A DNA stretch of 64,000 nucleotides from HGM04593 sp045646965. Its GTDB lineage: Bacteria > Bacteroidota > Bacteroidia > Bacteroidales > Bacteroidaceae. The notes beneath the pieces were generated by a model that ran no database searches, was not told where the DNA came from, and saw nothing but the letters and a program-made list of their open reading frames with translations. The translations under genes were made by a program, and so were the position numbers. This document shows positions 60,960 to 64,000 of the stretch, one piece after another. The DNA is taken from positions 169,518-233,517 of the forward strand of contig JAZRLR010000023.1 of assembly GCA_045646965.1 (NCBI GenBank). The letters run 5' to 3'. Each line of letters opens with the position of its first letter. Position 1 is the stretch's first letter.

Positions 60960-62438
60960 ATGGCAGAATTAAAAGAACTCACCAAACGTAGCGAGAGCTA
61001 CTCACAATGGTACAACGACCTCGTATTGAAAGCCGACCTTGCAGAGCAGTCGCCCGTTAGAGGTTGTATGGTAATTAAGCCCTATGGCTACGCTATATGG
61101 GAGAAGATGCAGCGCATCCTCGACGACAAGTTCAAGGAGACAGGTCACCAAAACGCATATTTTCCCCTGCTCATCCCCAAATCGTTCCTCAGCCGCGAGG
61201 CCGACCACGTTGAGGGTTTTGCAAAAGAGTGTGCCGTGGTAACACACTACCGCCTGAAAAACTCACCCGACGGCAGCGGAGTTATAGTAGACCCCGCCGC
61301 AAAGCTCGAGGAGGAGATGATTATACGCCCCACATCGGAGACAATTATCTGGAGCACCTATAAGAACTGGATACAGTCGTACCGCGACCTCCCCATTATG
61401 GTGAACCAGTGGGCAAACGTAATGCGTTGGGAGATGCGCACACGCCTTTTCCTGCGCACAGCAGAGTTCTTGTGGCAGGAGGGACACACTGCACACGCCA
61501 CACGCGAGGAGGCCGAGGCCGAGGCAAAGACAATGCTCCACGTATACAACGATTTCGCAAATAACTATATGGCTCTGCCCGTTGTAATGGGAGTAAAATC
61601 GGCCAACGAGAGATTTGCCGGTGCACTCGACACATACACCATCGAGGGTATGATGCAGGACGGCAAAGCCCTCCAATGCGGAACCTCACACTTCCTCGGA
61701 CAGAATTTCGCCAAGGCGTTCAACGTGCAGTTTGTAGACAAAAACAACAACCTCGAATATGTGTGGGCAACCTCTTGGGGCGTATCTACCCGTCTTATGG
61801 GTGCCCTCATTATGACACACTCCGACGACAACGGCCTTGTGTTGCCCCCCGCACTTGCCCCCATACAGGTGGTAATTGTGCCCATCTACAAGAATCAGGA
61901 GCAGCTGCAGACCATCGCCGACAAGATTGAGCCTATGATTAAGGAGCTGAAATCTCTTGGCATAAGTGTTAAGTTTGACGACGCCGACAACCGTCGCCCC
62001 GGATTCAAGTTTGCCGAGTACGAGCTCAAGGGAGTACCCGTGCGTCTGGTACTTGGAGCACGCGACATAGAGAACGGCACCATCGAAGTTATGCGCCGCG
62101 ACACACTCGAAAAAGAGACACGTTCTATCGAGGGTATCGTAGAGTATGTCAAGACTTTGCTCGACGACATTCAGGCCAACCTGCACCGCAAGGCCCTCTC
62201 TATGCGTGAGGCCTGCACACGCACAGTCGATACATACGAGGAGTTCAAGACCGAGATTGAGAAGGGCGGTTTCATCCTTGCACACTGGGACGGCACACCC
62301 GAGACCGAGGAGCTCATAAAGAACGAGACAAAGGCTACAATACGTTGTATCCCCTTCGAGTTCGACAGCACCCCCGGCACCTGTATGGTAACAGGCAAGC
62401 CCTCGGCACGCCGTGTACTTTTCGCAAGAGCATACTAA
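60960..62438 (+). CDS. proS: Prolyl-tRNA synthetase (short, archaeal/eukaryotic-like type)
   Basis: 492 residues, class II synthetase. Motif 2-type region in VMRWEMRTRLFLRTAEFLWQEGHTAHA and motif 3 region in WATSWGVSTRLMGALIMTHSDDNGLVLPP. The anticodon-binding domain starts near PIQVVIVPIYKN. There is no editing (INS) domain, and the extra C-terminal domain ends CMVTGKPSARRVLFARAY. This layout is the archaeal/eukaryotic-like ProRS found in Bacteroidota and some other bacteria. Single gene; divergent from the OmpA gene. Confidence 0.97.
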   Translation: MAELKELTKRSESYSQWYNDLVLKADLAEQSPVRGCMVIKPYGYAIWEKMQRILDDKFKETGHQNAYFPLLIPKSFLSREADHVEGFAKECAVVTHYRLKNSPDGSGVIVDPAAKLEEEMIIRPTSETIIWSTYKNWIQSYRDLPIMVNQWANVMRWEMRTRLFLRTAEFLWQEGHTAHATREEAEAEAKTMLHVYNDFANNYMALPVVMGVKSANERFAGALDTYTIEGMMQDGKALQCGTSHFLGQNFAKAFNVQFVDKNNNLEYVWATSWGVSTRLMGALIMTHSDDNGLVLPPALAPIQVVIVPIYKNQEQLQTIADKIEPMIKELKSLGISVKFDDADNRRPGFKFAEYELKGVPVRLVLGARDIENGTIEVMRRDTLEKETRSIEGIVEYVKTLLDDIQANLHRKALSMREACTRTVDTYEEFKTEIEKGGFILAHWDGTPETEELIKNETKATIRCIPFEFDSTPGTCMVTGKPSARRVLFARAY

Positions 62439-62462
62439 TCGAAAAAGCTATACAAACAATTA

Positions 62463-62484
62463 AAGGCACCCCGCGGGGTGCCTT
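62463..62484. terminator. Terminator between proS and the acyltransferase gene
   Basis: AAGGCACCCCG is followed by its exact complement CGGGGTGCCTT, a 22-base palindrome, then AATTTATTT. It lies between convergent genes. Confidence 0.85.
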
Positions 62485-62509
62485 AATTTATTTACACACA
62501 TAAGAAATA

Positions 62510-63463
62510 TCAACCGGCGTTCTCTGTGGCCGCGTTCAGCCTGCGGCGACGCTCCTCTATACGGTTCTGGAAGGCCTCATAAGAAGCACGGGTGCGTTTC
62601 CAGCGGTTGTGAGTCCACAGCCAAGAAGAGGGGCGCTCTTTAATATCCTCCTCACATCGACGGAAGTAGTCGTCGGTGAGAGCAAACTCGGGCAGTGTGG
62701 AAGCATCCTCCACCATAAGTTCAAAGTGTGCCACATACTTGCCACGCGCCACACGCTCCATCTGCAGGTAGAAAACAGAAGCCTTTACGCGACGGGCTAT
62801 TTTTTCGGCACCGGTAAACACGGGAGTGTCCTGATTGAGGAATGTAACCCAGTGGTTCATAGCCTCCATCTTGGGTATCTGGTCGGCAATGAAACCAAAG
62901 ACAAATTTTCTGTTACTCTTCACAATCTCCATAATGCGACGAAGAGTATTCTTCATACTCACGCTATCGGCGCCATACTGTGTGCGCATAGTCTTGAAAA
63001 TCTTGTCAAAGCGAGGGTTGCGCAATTTGTGATATATGGCACCTGTAACGGTATTCTCGGCGTGCATATGCAACGGGAGGCTTGTGACAAATTCCCAGTT
63101 AAAGGTATGCGCCATATAACACACACAGGAGTGCCCCGCATCGAGCATACGATGCACCTCGTCGAGCCCCGTAAACTGCATACGCTCCTTTATCTCCTTC
63201 TCGCTCATTCCGTAGAACTTTATCGACTCCACGAAATAGTCGCACATACGGTGATAAAAATCCTTTTCAATTGCAAGGAGTTCCTTCTCACTCTTATCGG
63301 GGAAGGAGTTACGCAGATTCTTGCGCACCACCTTGCGACGATATTTCACAACATAATAAAGCAAAGGGAAAATCATATCCGACAACAAGAACAAAGCCCT
63401 CATCGGCAATTTGTTGAGCAGATAAAGCAGGACAACCGCCACACCGGTCCAGAATTTAGCCAT
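62510..63463 (-). CDS. Lysophospholipid/lipid A acyltransferase (LpxL/HtrB family)
   Basis: 317 residues. An N-terminal hydrophobic anchor (VAVVLLYLLNKLPMRALFLLSDMIFPLLYYVV) is followed by RKVVRKNLRNSFPDKS and the catalytic HX4E motif in AHTFNWEF. FGFIADQIPK and FLNQDTPVFTGAEKIARR are the usual substrate-binding signatures. It adds a secondary acyl chain to Kdo-free or Kdo-bearing lipid A at the inner face of the inner membrane. Single gene between a terminator and the tRNA. Confidence 0.93.
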   Translation of the reverse strand: MAKFWTGVAVVLLYLLNKLPMRALFLLSDMIFPLLYYVVKYRRKVVRKNLRNSFPDKSEKELLAIEKDFYHRMCDYFVESIKFYGMSEKEIKERMQFTGLDEVHRMLDAGHSCVCYMAHTFNWEFVTSLPLHMHAENTVTGAIYHKLRNPRFDKIFKTMRTQYGADSVSMKNTLRRIMEIVKSNRKFVFGFIADQIPKMEAMNHWVTFLNQDTPVFTGAEKIARRVKASVFYLQMERVARGKYVAHFELMVEDASTLPEFALTDDYFRRCEEDIKERPSSWLWTHNRWKRTRASYEAFQNRIEERRRRLNAATENAG

Positions 63464-63491
63464 AGTTTCAACATTTTGTGTTTGACAACAA

Positions 63492-63568
63492 TGGTGATCC
63501 CGCTGGGATTCAAACCCAGGACCTTCAGAACCGGAATCTGACGCTCTATTCAGCTAAGCTACGGGACC
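63492..63568 (-). tRNA. tRNA-Arg (anticodon CCG)
   Basis: A 77-nt cloverleaf on the minus strand including the encoded CCA end. The acceptor stem GGTCCCG pairs with CGGGATC (one G-U). The anticodon stem TCAGA/TCTGA encloses the loop TTCCGGT, giving anticodon CCG, which reads the Arg codon CGG. The T arm is CTGGG-TTTGAAT-CCCAG. A TATCTTTG -7 box lies 18 bases upstream at 63593-63586. Confidence 0.95.
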
Positions 63569-63585
63569 ATCTTTTATAACTTTTG

Positions 63586-63593
63586 CAAAGATA
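63586..63593 (-). promoter_or_regulatory. Candidate -7 box of the tRNA-Arg gene
   Basis: Minus strand TATCTTTG, 18 bases upstream of the mature 5' end. No TTTG is found 19-20 bases farther. The adjoining bases resemble the end of the 83-bp repeat unit that begins at 63601. Confidence 0.5.
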
Positions 63594-63600
63594 ACTACAA

Positions 63601-63867
63601 ACGAGCGAGAAATATGAAGTTTACTTCATTATTTTTCACTGCGAGTGCAAGTTATCTTCGAGCGAAGCTCAAAGATTTAAAAAACGAGCGAGAAATATGA
63701 AGTTTACTTCAATATTTTTCACAGCGAGCGCAAGTTATCTTCGAGCGAAGCTCAAAGATTTAAAAAACGAGCGAGAATTATGAAGTTTACTTCATAATTT
63801 TTCACCGCGAGTGCAAGTTATCTTCGAGCGAAGCTCAAAGATTTAAAAAACGAGCGAGAAATGAAGT
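63601..63867. repeat. 83-bp tandem repeat array (three full units plus a truncated fourth)
   Basis: Units begin ACGAGCGAGAA at 63601, 63684, 63767 and 63850, exactly 83 bp apart; the fourth is cut off by the IS end. Each unit carries two dyads: ATGAAG-TTTA-CTTCAT, with variable AT-rich extensions, and CTTCGAGCGAAG inside ATCTT...AAGAT. Units differ at only a few positions. No long ORF and no spacer-like unique sequence is present, so it is not a CRISPR array. It fills most of the 341 bases without a gene between the tRNA and the transposase. Confidence 0.93.
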
Positions 63868-63868
63868 G

Positions 63869-63903
63869 AACCCCAAAGTTTGGACAAAAAAAACTTTGGG
63901 GTT
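63869..63903 (+). promoter_or_regulatory. Hairpin just inside the IS end
   Basis: AACCCCAAAGTTT (63869-63881) pairs with AAACTTTGGGGTT (63891-63903) around a 9-base loop. It directly precedes the OrfA start and may limit transposase translation or stop transcription entering from outside; this is inference from its position. Confidence 0.55.
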
Positions 63904-63909
63904 TATTTT

Positions 63910-64000
63910 ATGCGTAAAAAACACGATTATTCAGCATTGCTCAAATATATGCATATGCTTGAAGATGGTTATTCTTTTAATTACATACATAGCACCTATG
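63910..64000 (+). CDS. IS3-family transposase OrfA, N-terminal fragment (runs off window)
   Basis: Thirty codons are visible from the ATG at 63910, beginning MRKKHDYSALLKYMHMLEDG and continuing to YIHSTY. This is the start of a helix-turn-helix OrfA as in IS3/IS150 elements of Bacteroidales. OrfA binds the IS ends, and an OrfAB fusion made by frameshifting is usually the active transposase. The rest of the gene is beyond the window. Confidence 0.7.
   Translation, partial: MRKKHDYSALLKYMHMLEDGYSFNYIHSTY

Larger units (their letters stand above)
63862..64000 (+). mobile_element. Left end of an IS3-family (IS150-like) insertion sequence
   Basis: The terminal repeat TGAAGTGAACCCCAAAGTTT starts at 63862 and resembles IS150-type ends (TG...TGACCCC...AAAGTTGGAC). 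It is followed by a start codon of a transposase OrfA. The element interrupts the fourth 83-bp repeat unit after ACGAGCGAGAA. The right end is outside the window, so target duplication cannot be checked. Confidence 0.75.

Noticed and set aside
63601..63867. Possible CRISPR array
   Set aside because: Unit length is exactly 83 bp with no unique spacers between short repeats, and there are no cas genes. It is a simple tandem repeat.

Overview
The window looks like a chromosome segment of a Gram-negative Bacteroidota bacterium, most likely order Bacteroidales. Evidence: PorQ and a DUF5103 plug protein of the type IX secretion system, Bacteroidota-type families (DUF4421, DUF349, Porin_10, TonB_C fusions), an N-succinylornithine-type carbamoyltransferase, promoters of the TTTG-N19/20-TAnnTTTG class, and starts mostly without a Shine-Dalgarno sequence. 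Species cannot be named. Gene density is high. Apart from an IS end and a repeat array at the far right, the content is core metabolism and envelope.

Layout. 1-3.3 kb (+): porin 3' end, Gfo/Idh/MocA oxidoreductase, DUF4421 protein. 3.3-5.8 kb (-): FadL-like outer-membrane protein behind an Arg-rich secreted protein. 5.9-11.4 kb (-): complete branched-chain amino acid operon ilvD-ilvB-ilvN-ilvC with its own promoter, a leader peptide, an antiterminator and an attenuator. 11.6-13.3 kb (+): AspT/YidE transporter. 13.4-19.1 kb (-): polyprenyl synthase, hypothetical, TatD, DAHP synthase/chorismate mutase, substrate-binding lipoprotein, FecCD permease, packed with small overlaps. 19.2-19.9 kb (-): TonB. 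20.1-23.7 kb (+): porQ-cmk-ispH-pfkA. 23.8-30.2 kb (-): formyl-THF cyclo-ligase, meaB, flippase, DUF3332 lipoprotein, pepD, YbhN-like membrane protein. 30.4-34.6 kb (+): rsmA, mgtE, DUF349 protein. 34.8-39.5 kb (-): sigma-54 activator, lptE, TPR protein, secG, preceded by an SLC13 permease. 39.8-46.0 kb (+): TamB-like protein, argF', TSUP permease. 46.1-48.6 kb (+): BlaI-like repressor and an M56/TonB fusion sensor behind three operators. 48.7-51.7 kb (-): rarA and fhs. 52-55.1 kb (+): glnS and a TPR protein. 55.1-63.5 kb: envelope and translation genes (mannose-1-P guanylyltransferase, MraY/WecA-like transferase, T9SS plug, DUF1460 amidase-like protein, OmpA lipoprotein, proS, LpxL-like acyltransferase). 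63.5-64 kb: tRNA-Arg(CCG), three and a bit 83-bp tandem repeats, and the left end of an IS3-family element that interrupts the fourth repeat.

The strongest unexpected signal is at the whole-window scale. Reading every line, I found no CATG tetranucleotide in 64 kb, where about 250 would be expected by chance. Codon choice bends to avoid it: Asp is GAC almost everywhere but GAT before Met. The large TamB-like gene seems to start at ATA in a context where ATG would create CATG. This suggests very strong selection against the site, for example from a CATG-specific restriction or modification system encoded elsewhere. Other notable items are the complete ilv attenuator, the three-site BlaI-type operator with a modular sensor, a paired AGGGG-N4-CCCCT site, a structured leader upstream of the YbhN-like gene, and a TATCTTCG variant of the -7 promoter box at four genes.
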